A stretch of 64,000 bases of DNA from Moheibacter stercoris (GTDB taxonomy: Bacteria; Bacteroidota; Bacteroidia; Flavobacteriales; Weeksellaceae): assembly GCF_040545805.1 (NCBI RefSeq), contig NZ_JBEPMO010000001.1:62001-126000 (forward strand), read 5' to 3'. The notes beneath the pieces were generated by a model. The model was not told the DNA's origin and made no database searches. It saw nothing but the letters and a program-made list of their open reading frames with translations. This document shows, piece by piece, positions 9,861 to 17,490 of the stretch (position 1 is the first letter of the stretch; each line of letters starts with the position of its first letter). Both the position numbers and the translations under genes were made by a program.

Positions 9861-10956
9861 TTACTCTGTTTAAATCTTCGGTTGTTAAATCTGATCCACT
9901 TGGTAAACATAATCCAATTTCAAATAAGTTTTCACTCGTACCATTTGAATACTGCGGAAATTTCGCAAATACAGGTTGTAGATGCATCGGTTTCCACAAA
10001 GGTCTGGTTTCTATATTTTCTTTTTCCAAATTTAGTCTAATTCTCTCGCGTTGTTCAAACGATTCCGTCAACAAACAACTCAACCATCGATTGGAATAAT
10101 GTCCTTCTGGTTCTTGTAAAAAACGGAATTCAACGTGCTGAGCAAGAGATTCTTGGTAAAATTCGAAATTTTTTCTTCTTGCTGCAACTCTTTCATTCAA
10201 AACTTCCATTTGTCCTCTCCCGATTCCTGCCACCACATTGGACATACGGTAGTTGTATCCGATTTCTGAATGTTGGTAATGAGGCGCTGCATCTCTCGCT
10301 TGGGTGGCCAAAAAAACCGCTTTGTCTCGAATTTCTTGTTGTGAACTAACGAGTGCTCCACCACCCGAAGTGGTGATAATTTTATTTCCATTAAATGAAA
10401 GGATGGATATATCGCCCAATGTTCCACAATTTTGTCCTTTGTATTGACTTCCCAAAGCTTCTGCTGCATCTTCAATGATGGGAATTTCATATCGGTCAGC
10501 GATAGCACGAATTTCGCTATGCTGATAAGGCATCCCATACAAATGAACCGCAATGATGGCTTTTGGTTTTTTACCATTTGCGATTCGATCTTGAATGGCG
10601 GTTTCCAATAATTCCGGACAAATGTTCCATGTCAATTCCTCACTATCGACAAAAATAGGGTTCGCCCCCAAATAGGTAATCGGATTGGCAGATGCCGAAA
10701 AAGTCATGGACTGACAAATCACCTCATCGCCTGCTTGAACTCCAACTAAAATCAATGCCAAATGCAAAGCAGCTGTTCCTGAACTCAAAGCCGCCACATG
10801 CGATTCTTGGCCCAAAAAGGTTTCCAAGTCTTTTTCAAATCCGTCTACATTGGGCCCCAAAGGTGCTACCCAATTGGACTCAAAAGCTTCATGAATGTAA
10901 TTCAATTCGGTTCCGCCCATATGAGGCGATGAAAGCCATATTTTTTTATTGTTCAT
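9847..10956 (-). CDS. pglE: DegT/DnrJ/EryC1 sugar aminotransferase (PglE-like)
   Basis: PLP-dependent enzyme of 369 residues that likely aminates C4 of UDP-4-keto-6-deoxy-GlcNAc. It starts IWLSSPHMGGTELNYI, the N-terminal signature of the PglE/LegC branch, has EDAAEALGSQYKG, and the PLP lysine in SFNGNKIITTSGGG. It lies between PglD-like and PglF-like genes and overlaps the latter. Alternative within the family: another UDP-4-amino-sugar transaminase; the neighbours favour bacillosamine. Confidence 0.85.
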   Translation of the reverse strand: MNNKKIWLSSPHMGGTELNYIHEAFESNWVAPLGPNVDGFEKDLETFLGQESHVAALSSGTAALHLALILVGVQAGDEVICQSMTFSASANPITYLGANPIFVDSEELTWNICPELLETAIQDRIANGKKPKAIIAVHLYGMPYQHSEIRAIADRYEIPIIEDAAEALGSQYKGQNCGTLGDISILSFNGNKIITTSGGGALVSSQQEIRDKAVFLATQARDAAPHYQHSEIGYNYRMSNVVAGIGRGQMEVLNERVAARRKNFEFYQESLAQHVEFRFLQEPEGHYSNRWLSCLLTESFEQRERIRLNLEKENIETRPLWKPMHLQPVFAKFPQYSNGTSENLFEIGLCLPSGSDLTTEDLNRVIEGV

Positions 10957-10978
10957 CTGTTTTATTCAGTCAAATTTA

Positions 10979-11620
10979 TCAAGATTCTATCGTGGTTTCT
11001 GGATTCTTTTGGTATTTAATGATTTTACCAGGATTTCCTACCACAACCGCAAAATCGGGCACATCTGAAAGGATCACAGCTCCCGCGCCGATCATTGCCC
11101 ATTTCCCGATGGTAACTCCTTGTATGATGCTTGCGCCAATACCGATATGAGCTCCTTCCCCCACAGAAACATTTCCAGCCAATGAAGCATTGGGTGAAAC
11201 ATGCACAAAATCTTCCAATTCGCAGTCATGATCCACCGAGGCATTGGTATTGAGGATACAATGTCTGCCAATTTGAACATCGGCATTGATGCTTACTCCA
11301 GACATTACTACAGTTCCAGCTCCTATTTTGATACGTTTCGAGATATTTGAAGATGGCGAAATCAAGGTTCCAAAAGTTTCATGGGAGAATTTTTGGGCTA
11401 ATTTTTTTCGGGTGTAATTATTCCCCAAGGTTAAACACAAATGAGGTATTGATTTAGGAATTTCGTGTAAAACCGGATAATCCCAAATCTTGTCTAGACT
11501 TGCATCATCATCCAAAAAAATAATGGTTTCAAACCCTAAATTTTCGGCAATTTCAGCCACAACTTTCCCATGGCCACTTGCGCCATAAAGATAAATTACA
11601 CGTTTAGTTATCGTTTCCAT
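10979..11620 (-). CDS. pglD: sugar N-acetyltransferase (PglD/NeuD family)
   Basis: 213 residues with the two-domain layout of PglD: an N-terminal Rossmann-like domain (YLYGASGHGKVVAEIAE, then LDDD) and a C-terminal left-handed beta-helix of hexapeptide repeats. The active-site-type histidine is present in NASVDHDCELEDFVHVSP. It likely uses acetyl-CoA to acetylate the 4-amino group, giving UDP-2,4-diacetamido-2,4,6-trideoxyhexose. It overlaps the upstream PglC-like gene by 17 bases. Confidence 0.85.
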   Translation of the reverse strand: METITKRVIYLYGASGHGKVVAEIAENLGFETIIFLDDDASLDKIWDYPVLHEIPKSIPHLCLTLGNNYTRKKLAQKFSHETFGTLISPSSNISKRIKIGAGTVVMSGVSINADVQIGRHCILNTNASVDHDCELEDFVHVSPNASLAGNVSVGEGAHIGIGASIIQGVTIGKWAMIGAGAVILSDVPDFAVVVGNPGKIIKYQKNPETTIES

Positions 11621-12212
11621 TGAAAGCTTCTATTGTTGCATGCCCTTGTTGGGAAATTCCTTCTTTTTTGATTACTTTTAAAATCGTGAGAACCAGTATT
11701 TTCACATCCAACCTCCATGAGATATGATCTACATACCAAACGTCAAAATCAAATTTTTGTTGCCAAGAAATTGCGTTTCGGCCATTGACCTGTGCCCAAC
11801 CTGTGATTCCAGGCTTCACTTCATGACGACGTTTTTGATGTTCGTTATACAAAGGCAAATATTCTGGCAAAAGGGGTCTCGGGCCTATCAAACTCATATC
11901 TCCTATCAATACATTGAACAATTGTGGAATTTCATCCAAAGAAGTTTTTCGCACAAAAGACCCAATGGCTGTCAAACGTTCCGAATCGGGTAAAAGCTGA
12001 CCATTGGCATTTCGCGCATCGTTCATGGTTTTGAATTTGATGATGCGAAATAATTTTTCCTTTTTGCCTGGACGAATTTGTGTGAAAAAAGGCGATCCCG
12101 AATTGGCGATGGACAATAAGATTAAAATAATTAAAAATATGGGTGACAATACTAGCAATGCAAGAGATGCTAGTAAAAAATCAAACCAAACTTTAAGATA
12201 ATTCACGTACAT
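11604..12212 (-). CDS. pglC: initiating polyprenyl-phosphate phosphoglycosyltransferase (PglC-like)
   Basis: Monotopic enzyme of ~202 residues that moves a phospho-sugar from UDP-sugar to undecaprenyl phosphate, starting the repeat unit. It has a re-entrant membrane helix at ~7-30 (FDFLLASLALLVLSPIFLII), then IRPGKKEKLFRIIKFKTM, the DE dyad in TSLDEIPQLFNVL, and GPRPLLPEY and VKPGITGWAQVNGR. Short PglC-type length, without the WbaP N-terminal part. I start at the ATG at 12212; the frame to 12224 begins with TTG inside the promoter box. Confidence 0.9.
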   Translation of the reverse strand: MYVNYLKVWFDFLLASLALLVLSPIFLIILILLSIANSGSPFFTQIRPGKKEKLFRIIKFKTMNDARNANGQLLPDSERLTAIGSFVRKTSLDEIPQLFNVLIGDMSLIGPRPLLPEYLPLYNEHQKRRHEVKPGITGWAQVNGRNAISWQQKFDFDVWYVDHISWRLDVKILVLTILKVIKKEGISQQGHATIEAFNGNDN

Positions 12213-12221
12213 AGTGTCGCA

Positions 12222-12229
12222 CAAATGTA
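12222..12229 (-). promoter_or_regulatory. Bacteroidota -7 box before the pglC-like gene
   Basis: The minus strand reads TACATTTG, nine bases before the chosen ATG, predicting a very short or absent leader. It probably drives pglC-D-E-F-wza-wzc separately from the genes to the right of the repeat island. Confidence 0.5.
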
Positions 12230-12301
12230 CTAATAATTTTATCTGAAAATTAAGGGTTAAGCTCTAGTTTCATGATAATTTTACATCATAGAATAAACGA
12301 A

Positions 12302-12371
12302 AGAAAATTCCCTCCCCAGCCATTTAAAATACATAAAGAAAATTCTCTCCCCAGCCATTTAAAATACATAA
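12302..12371. repeat. 35-bp direct repeat, two copies
   Basis: Two near-identical 35-base units start at 12302 and 12337. Each begins with the left arm AGAAAATTCCCTCCCCAGCC but lacks the rest of the hairpin found just downstream, so they look like half-elements. Confidence 0.7.
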
Positions 12372-13060
12372 AGAAAATTCCTTCCCCAACCCTAAAGGGT
12401 GGAATTTTCTCCAGTTAAGTAAACTTTAAAGCTCTTCCTTTAGGGGAACGGGAAAAAGCTTGAGAACTTAGTTGATAAAACATTCAATTAGCTTAAAGGG
12501 TGGAGTTTTAATTTAAAGAAATCTGCCAATCCTTCCCTTTAGGGACAAGGGATAAAGGATTGGTAAAGGAAAACTTAATTAGAAAATTCCCTCCCCAACC
12601 CTAAAGGGCGGAATTTTCTTTCATCACGAACAACTTTCAAGCTCACCCTTTAGGGGAACGGGAAAAAGCTTGAGAACTTAGTTGATAAAACATTCAATTA
12701 GCTTAAAGGGTGGAGTTTTAATTTAAAGAAATCTGCCAATCCTTCCCTTTAGGGACAAGGGATAAAGGATTGGTAAAGGAAAACTTAATTAGAAAATTCT
12801 CGCCCCAACCCTAAAGGGTGGAATTTTCTCCCAACACGAACAACTTTAAAGCTCTTCCTTTAAGGGAACGGGAAAAAGCTTGAGAACTTAGTTGATAAAA
12901 CATTCAATTAGCTTAAAGGGTGGAGTTTTAATTTAAAGAAATCTGCCAATCCTTCCCTTTAGGGACAAGGGATAAAGGATTGGTATAGGAAAACTTATTT
13001 AGAAAATTCCTTCCCCAACCCTAAAGGGCGGAATTTTCATTTGCAACAAACCTCAGAAGG
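12372..13060. repeat. 210-bp tandem repeat, about 3.2 copies, built from hairpins
   Basis: The landmark GCTCTTCCTTT (or a close variant) recurs at 12431, 12641 and 12851, exactly 210 bases apart, with near-identical sequence between. Each unit holds at least three imperfect palindromes: arms AAGCT/AGCTT, arms CCAATCCTT/AAGGATTGG, and arms AGAAAATTCC/GGAATTTTCT. All three surround a CCTTTAGGG-like core. No coding potential seen; it fills the 900-base gap between the pglC-like and pglA-like genes. Confidence 0.85.
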
Positions 13061-13092
13061 CGGGGAAAGTTTCTGAGGAGATTTTCAATGCC

Positions 13093-13132
13093 TAGAAAAT
13101 TCCTTCCCCAACCCTAAAGGGTGGAATTTTCT
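13093..13132. repeat. palindromic repeat overlapping the 3' end of the GT4 gene
   Basis: Another copy of the AGAAAATTCC ... GGAATTTTCT hairpin with the CCCTAAAGGG core. It spans the stop codon of the adjacent glycosyltransferase, so the last residues of that protein (ENSTL) are read from the repeat. Confidence 0.75.
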
Positions 13133-14277
13133 CTCATCAACCTTTGATATTCTTTCAAAAGTTCCTGCCAAAACACTTCTTGTTCATATCCTTGGCAAAT
13201 ACGTTCACGAGCATTGAGCCTAAGACGATGATACAATTCAGAATTTTCGAGGATTTCCTTCATGGCAGAATAAACCGCATTTTCATCCTTTACGGGAACT
13301 ATCCAACCATTTTCGCCGTTTTGGATAATTTCATTACAACCATTGATATCAGACACTATACTCGGCAAACCCATGGCTCCTGCTTGCATGACCACATTGG
13401 GAAATCCTTCTCGATAACTTGGGAAAACCAAAACATTGGAAATCGCAAAATACGGACGAACGTCTGATTGAAATCCCACAGAAAGAATGGAAGGATTGTT
13501 TTTTATTTCCTCCATAGTATCCAGACTTAAGGGATCCAATTCAGTTTCAAAAGGTCCAACCAACAAGAGTTTCGCATTCTCGATTTTTAGTTGAGAAAAA
13601 GCGGAGACCAATTCATGGATTCCCTTATCCGCTACCAATCGGCCGACAAAAACAAATACAAAATCGTCTTCCTTTAAATGGAGTTCTTTTCTGAGTTTCT
13701 GTTTCTCATCATCTGATACGGTTTCCGGATCAAAATGCTGGGTATCGATTCCATTGGATGATCCCTTTCCGATCAATTGAATTTTACGACTAGAAACCAA
13801 ATTTTCCTGAAGGATAAACGCTTCTAAACCTTTGGAATTGGGAATGACTTGCGTAGCAGACCAATAGGTCAATTTTTCTACCAATAAGAGAATTTTTCGT
13901 TTCATTCCAGAAGCTTCCATCAAAGGCAATCCTGCAACTGTATGGATACGAATGGGAACTCCCGCAATTTTAGCCGCCAACATTCCAATGATTCCTGCTT
14001 TGGGCGTATGCGAATGAACAATTTGAGGTTTTTCTTTTTGCAGAAATCGAATCATTTTCACTAAGGAAATCAAATCTTGAATAGGCGTAATCTGACGGCT
14101 CATTTGAATTTCCTCTACTCGAATTCCTTCTTGGTCTCTTACTTCTTGTACTTCTTCCCCCGAAGAACTAACGCCCACCACCTCAAAATAGGAAGACATC
14201 CATTTCAATTGACCTTTCAATAATATTTTCAAGGAAATTGGAACAGTTGTAATGCGAATGAGTTTGGGTTTGTTCAT
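13114..14277 (-). CDS. glycosyltransferase family 4 (PglA-like)
   Basis: 387 residues, GT-B fold, cytosolic face of the inner membrane. It has IVHSHTPKAGIIGMLAAKIAGVP in the N-terminal domain and VFVGRLVADKGIHELVSAF plus PSYREGFPNVVMQAGAMGLP (EX7E-type region) in the C-terminal domain. Beside a bacillosamine set it is a good candidate for the enzyme adding the second sugar, as PglA does, but this is inference. Its C-terminus is encoded by a palindromic repeat. Two short diverged copies of its N-terminus lie upstream at 16.0 and 17.4 kb. Confidence 0.88.
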   Translation of the reverse strand: MNKPKLIRITTVPISLKILLKGQLKWMSSYFEVVGVSSSGEEVQEVRDQEGIRVEEIQMSRQITPIQDLISLVKMIRFLQKEKPQIVHSHTPKAGIIGMLAAKIAGVPIRIHTVAGLPLMEASGMKRKILLLVEKLTYWSATQVIPNSKGLEAFILQENLVSSRKIQLIGKGSSNGIDTQHFDPETVSDDEKQKLRKELHLKEDDFVFVFVGRLVADKGIHELVSAFSQLKIENAKLLLVGPFETELDPLSLDTMEEIKNNPSILSVGFQSDVRPYFAISNVLVFPSYREGFPNVVMQAGAMGLPSIVSDINGCNEIIQNGENGWIVPVKDENAVYSAMKEILENSELYHRLRLNARERICQGYEQEVFWQELLKEYQRLMRENSTL

Positions 14278-14287
14278 TTTCCTTTTT

Positions 14288-15187
14288 TTACAAAAGTTTT
14301 TCTCTAAGCAAACGTATACCGTTTGCGTGTTTTTCAGGATTATTCTTTTTCAGTTTTTCAAGATTCTGTAATTTCCATTGAACAGCCGGATATTTTTCAA
14401 AATCATATAGTGTCCAATCGGGATTTAATTCTTCAATACTGATTAAAAAAAGTTTATCATCAACTGTTAAAGATTGGTGAATATCCTCCACCAAAGCGTA
14501 TCGATTTGCTTCATAATCTTCATACGTAAAACTTTGTTCTGTCATTCCTTTAAACTGCTTTTCAAAAACAGAATATTGGTCTTGATATTGAGGAAATAAC
14601 ATCTCAACAAATGGTCTGTTAGAGCTGATTAAGTAAAAAATAAATCCTTTTTTGATGGGTTCGGATAGCTTTTCTGTTTTCAATATATTGTGAACATCAA
14701 ACAAATCTCTGGGATGTTGTCGGTCAAGTGCTGCACATATTTTTCCTCCAAACAAATGCCCCATTTCGACAACCTGAATTTCAGAAAACGAGTTAAATTC
14801 TTCTTGAGCCTTCTCACACAAACCTACAAGCTCTGGACTTGCGAAACATCCTCTTTTAATTTGATTCACTTCTACTTTTACCAAAGCATTTTTGGTTGTA
14901 ATCATGAGTTTGGATTCTCGTTTTTTGTGCTCAACAACCATTTCTGGATATTTCTTTTCAATCCTATTCTTTATCCTTTCTAATGATTGTCTGATGTTTT
15001 CAAGAGAAGTTTCTCTATCTTCCACCCCCAAATACGTCAAATCTATATCTACTGACAGGCGAGGCATATCATAATGAAACAAATTAATAGCTGTTCCTCC
15101 GTGTAAGGCAAAGACCTTTTCATCACTTACCACTGGAAGCACTTGTAGCAACAACCGTACTTGCGCTTTATATTTCTGGTAATCCAT
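14288..15187 (-). CDS. abiEii: AbiEii-type nucleotidyltransferase toxin (type IV TA)
   Basis: 299 residues. The nucleotidyltransferase motif is clear: HGGTAINLF (GG at 30-31) followed by RLSVDIDLTY with D47 and D49 as metal ligands, then a basic K-E-V-N strand. In the AbiE system this protein is the toxin; some members act as abortive-infection phage defence. It overlaps the AbiEi gene by 20 bases and ends 10 bases before the GT4 start, so the pair is wedged directly against that glycosyltransferase. Confidence 0.88.
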   Translation of the reverse strand: MDYQKYKAQVRLLLQVLPVVSDEKVFALHGGTAINLFHYDMPRLSVDIDLTYLGVEDRETSLENIRQSLERIKNRIEKKYPEMVVEHKKRESKLMITTKNALVKVEVNQIKRGCFASPELVGLCEKAQEEFNSFSEIQVVEMGHLFGGKICAALDRQHPRDLFDVHNILKTEKLSEPIKKGFIFYLISSNRPFVEMLFPQYQDQYSVFEKQFKGMTEQSFTYEDYEANRYALVEDIHQSLTVDDKLFLISIEELNPDWTLYDFEKYPAVQWKLQNLEKLKKNNPEKHANGIRLLREKLL

Positions 15188-15950
15188 CTTCTTCCAATTC
15201 TTTGGGTACAGTTATTTTGTATTTTGATATATAGACACCATTCTTTACTAAACTTCGATTTCCTGCTCCTAAATCTATTTTTTCTTTGTTGACATACTTC
15301 AACCAACTGTGATTTGATTTTTCTGCCAAATACAAAAATAATCTTTTCACTTTTACCGAAGTACATTGTTCTAACAACTGCTGTACTTGTGTAGGAACTA
15401 AATCATTTAAGCCTTCCATCAATTCATAGCATTCTACCAAATTCATTTCCTTTGGTGCTAAATACAGACACTCCATCAAAGCTCTTGCGGGTGTAGAAAC
15501 TGAAACTTCAAAATTTTTATGTACTATCTGAGTCATTGCTAAACTTTCGGGTAAAAAAGAAGAGGTATAAAATTGTATTTTTGGTTTCCAATTTTGATTT
15601 TTGAACCACGTAGGCAATGTTTCTTTTTCGCTTCCAAACAAATAGACCTGCTGTTCGTCCATCTCTAAATAATGACTTCGCCCTTGTAAAATTAAAGCTG
15701 TTTTTGCAGCAGGATAGACAGACTGCTCAAGTTGTTTTTGCAGGCAATAAACCGCTCCCAGATAATCAACCTCATCACTAATTCTTTTTACAGCACCATT
15801 GCCCAAAGACTCCAACCACTGACTTTTCCGATAACTTCTAATAAGATCCGGACTATATCCCTGTTTGCTGAGCCAACTACTTGCCATTGCAACACCAACA
15901 GGAACTTGCTGTAATAAATAGTTTATTTTAGTTGGATTTAACGAACTCAT
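15168..15950 (-). CDS. abiEi: AbiEi-family antitoxin
   Basis: 260 residues. The order antitoxin then AbiEii toxin with overlap is characteristic. It has an N-terminal winged-helix region (ASSWLSKQGYSPDLIRSYRKSQWLESLGNG) and the AbiEi C-terminal part with STPARALMECLYLAPKE. AbiEi proteins repress their own promoter through inverted repeats and neutralise the toxin. A short perfect palindrome lies upstream at 16016-16030. Confidence 0.85.
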   Translation of the reverse strand: MSSLNPTKINYLLQQVPVGVAMASSWLSKQGYSPDLIRSYRKSQWLESLGNGAVKRISDEVDYLGAVYCLQKQLEQSVYPAAKTALILQGRSHYLEMDEQQVYLFGSEKETLPTWFKNQNWKPKIQFYTSSFLPESLAMTQIVHKNFEVSVSTPARALMECLYLAPKEMNLVECYELMEGLNDLVPTQVQQLLEQCTSVKVKRLFLYLAEKSNHSWLKYVNKEKIDLGAGNRSLVKNGVYISKYKITVPKELEEDGLPEI

Positions 15951-15976
15951 ACTACGTTTTTATCGACTATTTTAAA

Positions 15977-16030
15977 CAAAGGTAGTGTTTTTTCGTTAAT
16001 AAAAACTTTCATTTATAAACTAATAGTTTA
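15977..16030 (-). promoter_or_regulatory. abiE promoter and likely operator
   Basis: The minus strand reads TACCTTTG (TAnnTTTG) at 15977-15984, 27 bases before the abiEi start. Upstream at 16016-16030 is the perfect palindrome TAAACTA-A-TAGTTTA, a candidate AbiEi operator. Confidence 0.5.
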
Positions 16031-16038
16031 GATTGTGA

Positions 16039-16143
16039 TTAAAAAATAAACTTATTTTGCGACATAAATCGATGTTGCCCTTTTAAAAGAGTTTTTAAAG
16101 AAATAGGCACGGTGGTCATACGAATGAGTTTGGGTTTGTTCAT
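16039..16143 (-). pseudogene. GT4 5'-end fragment (copy 2)
   Basis: A 34-codon frame reads MNKPKLIRMTTVPISLKTLL and then stops soon after GQHRFMSQN. It matches the intact GT4 gene at 13.1 kb (MNKPKLIRITTVPISLKILL) over about 28 residues, with many silent differences. It sits between the AbiE pair and the DUF4143 ATPase, nine bases after the ATPase stop. I read it as the disrupted start of a glycosyltransferase gene, not a functional peptide gene. Confidence 0.75.
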
Positions 16144-16152
16144 CATTATTTA

Positions 16153-17304
16153 TCAAAAAAGAGTTTTTGCAATCTGTCGAAAAGGAATTACCTGAATACC
16201 ATTGCTCCGATTTTCTGCGGTATCTCCGCCATAAACTACATAACCGCCTTTCGAATTTGTTATTTTATTCCAAAAAAGCAAACCCTTAAAGTAATCAGAA
16301 GTAACTGTTTGTCCTGATTTTATTTCTATCGGTATTAATTCGTTGTTTTTTTCTACCAATAAATCTACTTCATTACCTACATTATCTCTCCAAAAATAGA
16401 TGTTAGGATTTTTACCATTATTCAGTCGTTGTTTTAAAAACTCCAATACGATTAGGTTTTCAAAATAAGCTCCTCGAAACGGATGTAACTGAACTTGTAA
16501 AGGTTCTTCTACTCCCATTAACGCTAAGGCCAATCCCACATCATAGAAATATAATTTAGGCATTTTGACGATTCGCTTATTGTAATTTTGATGATAGGGT
16601 TGCAATCTGAAAATCACAAAGCTCATTTCCAAAACACTTAACCAAGACCCAATAGTTTTCACATCTACGCCTGTTTCTACAGCCAGACTACTCATATTGA
16701 GCAATTGTCCGACACGTCCTGCACATAGACGCAAGAATTTCTCAAAAACCTGTAAATTTCCAATGTTTTTAATCAGGCGGACATCTCTTTCCACATACGT
16801 ACGTATGTAATTGGCATACCATTTATCAGCCGGAATGTTTTGCTGATAGATAGCAGGATAACCACCTCGAAGTATCAGTTCATTAGTATCTGTTAGCAAG
16901 TTACCTATTTCTGAAATAGATAAAGGCAATAACTGTAAATATCCAATCCTTCCTGCCAAACTTTGCGAAATGTTTTCCTGCAACAAAAAGTTGTTGGAAC
17001 CAGTAAGTACAAACAAACCCATTTCGTTACTATTATCTAAAATTTCTTGTAAGTACGAGAATAATTGTGGAACACGTTGTATCTCATCCAAAATTGCTCC
17101 TTGTGGATAACCACTTAAAAAACCTCTCGGATCTTCAGATGCAAAAAGCCTAGTATCAGGATTTTCTAAATTGACATAGGGTTTTGACGGAAAAGCATGA
17201 CGAACCAAAGTAGTTTTGCCAGACTGTCGTGGACCCACTACAGCTATGGCTTTAAAAACTAAAGCTAACTCGTCTAATTCTTGCTTTGCTTGTCTTGCAA
17301 TCAT
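16153..17304 (-). CDS. AAA ATPase with DUF4143 domain
   Basis: 383 residues. P-loop GPRQSGKTTLVRHAF (K30-31 region), Walker B GAILDEIQRVP, sensor-like VLTGSNNFLL, a middle winged-helix region, and the C-terminal nuclease-fold signature NVGNEVDLLVEKN with IPIEIKSG. Family length is normal. The physiological role of DUF4143 ATPases is unknown; the D/E-IK pattern suggests a PD-(D/E)XK-like fold. It has its own promoter overlapping a perfect inverted repeat and is bounded on both sides by GT4 5'-end fragments. Confidence 0.88.
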   Translation of the reverse strand: MIARQAKQELDELALVFKAIAVVGPRQSGKTTLVRHAFPSKPYVNLENPDTRLFASEDPRGFLSGYPQGAILDEIQRVPQLFSYLQEILDNSNEMGLFVLTGSNNFLLQENISQSLAGRIGYLQLLPLSISEIGNLLTDTNELILRGGYPAIYQQNIPADKWYANYIRTYVERDVRLIKNIGNLQVFEKFLRLCAGRVGQLLNMSSLAVETGVDVKTIGSWLSVLEMSFVIFRLQPYHQNYNKRIVKMPKLYFYDVGLALALMGVEEPLQVQLHPFRGAYFENLIVLEFLKQRLNNGKNPNIYFWRDNVGNEVDLLVEKNNELIPIEIKSGQTVTSDYFKGLLFWNKITNSKGGYVVYGGDTAENRSNGIQVIPFRQIAKTLF

Positions 17305-17308
17305 AATG

Positions 17309-17346
17309 CAAACTTACAATTTTGGAATTGAACTCCAAAATTGTAA
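17309..17346 (-). promoter_or_regulatory. promoter within a perfect 13-bp inverted repeat, ATPase gene
   Basis: TTACAATTTTGGA (17314-17326) and its exact reverse complement (17334-17346) flank a 7-base loop. On the minus strand the -7 box TAAGTTTG (17309-17316) overlaps the proximal arm and a TTTTG -33-like element lies in the distal arm 19 bases away. The ATG follows within five bases, predicting a leaderless mRNA and an operator that covers the promoter. Confidence 0.6.
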
Positions 17347-17354
17347 ACATTTAT

Positions 17355-17462
17355 TTAAAGATATATTTCAAAACCATTCGCAGACATAAACCGAAGCTGG
17401 CAACGCAATAAAGTACGAAGGGATATCTGTACCATGGTGATGCGGATGAGTTTGGGTTTCAT
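17355..17462 (-). pseudogene. GT4 5'-end fragment (copy 3)
   Basis: A 35-codon frame begins MKPKLIRITMVQISLRTLL, continues RCQLRFMSANGFEIYL and stops. It is a third version of the GT4 N-terminus at 13.1 kb, diverged at DNA level. It ends where the ATPase promoter region begins, as if that cassette had been inserted into the start of a GT4 gene. Confidence 0.7.
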
Positions 17463-17490
17463 AGGTTTCAAAGATACTATTAGAAATGAA

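Noticed and set aside
10197..10577. 126-residue minus-strand frame inside the aminotransferase gene
   Set aside because: Out-of-frame shadow of the PglE-like coding sequence.
12372..13060. CRISPR array or integron attC array
   Set aside because: The 210-base units are nearly identical throughout, with no variable cassettes, and no integrase is nearby.
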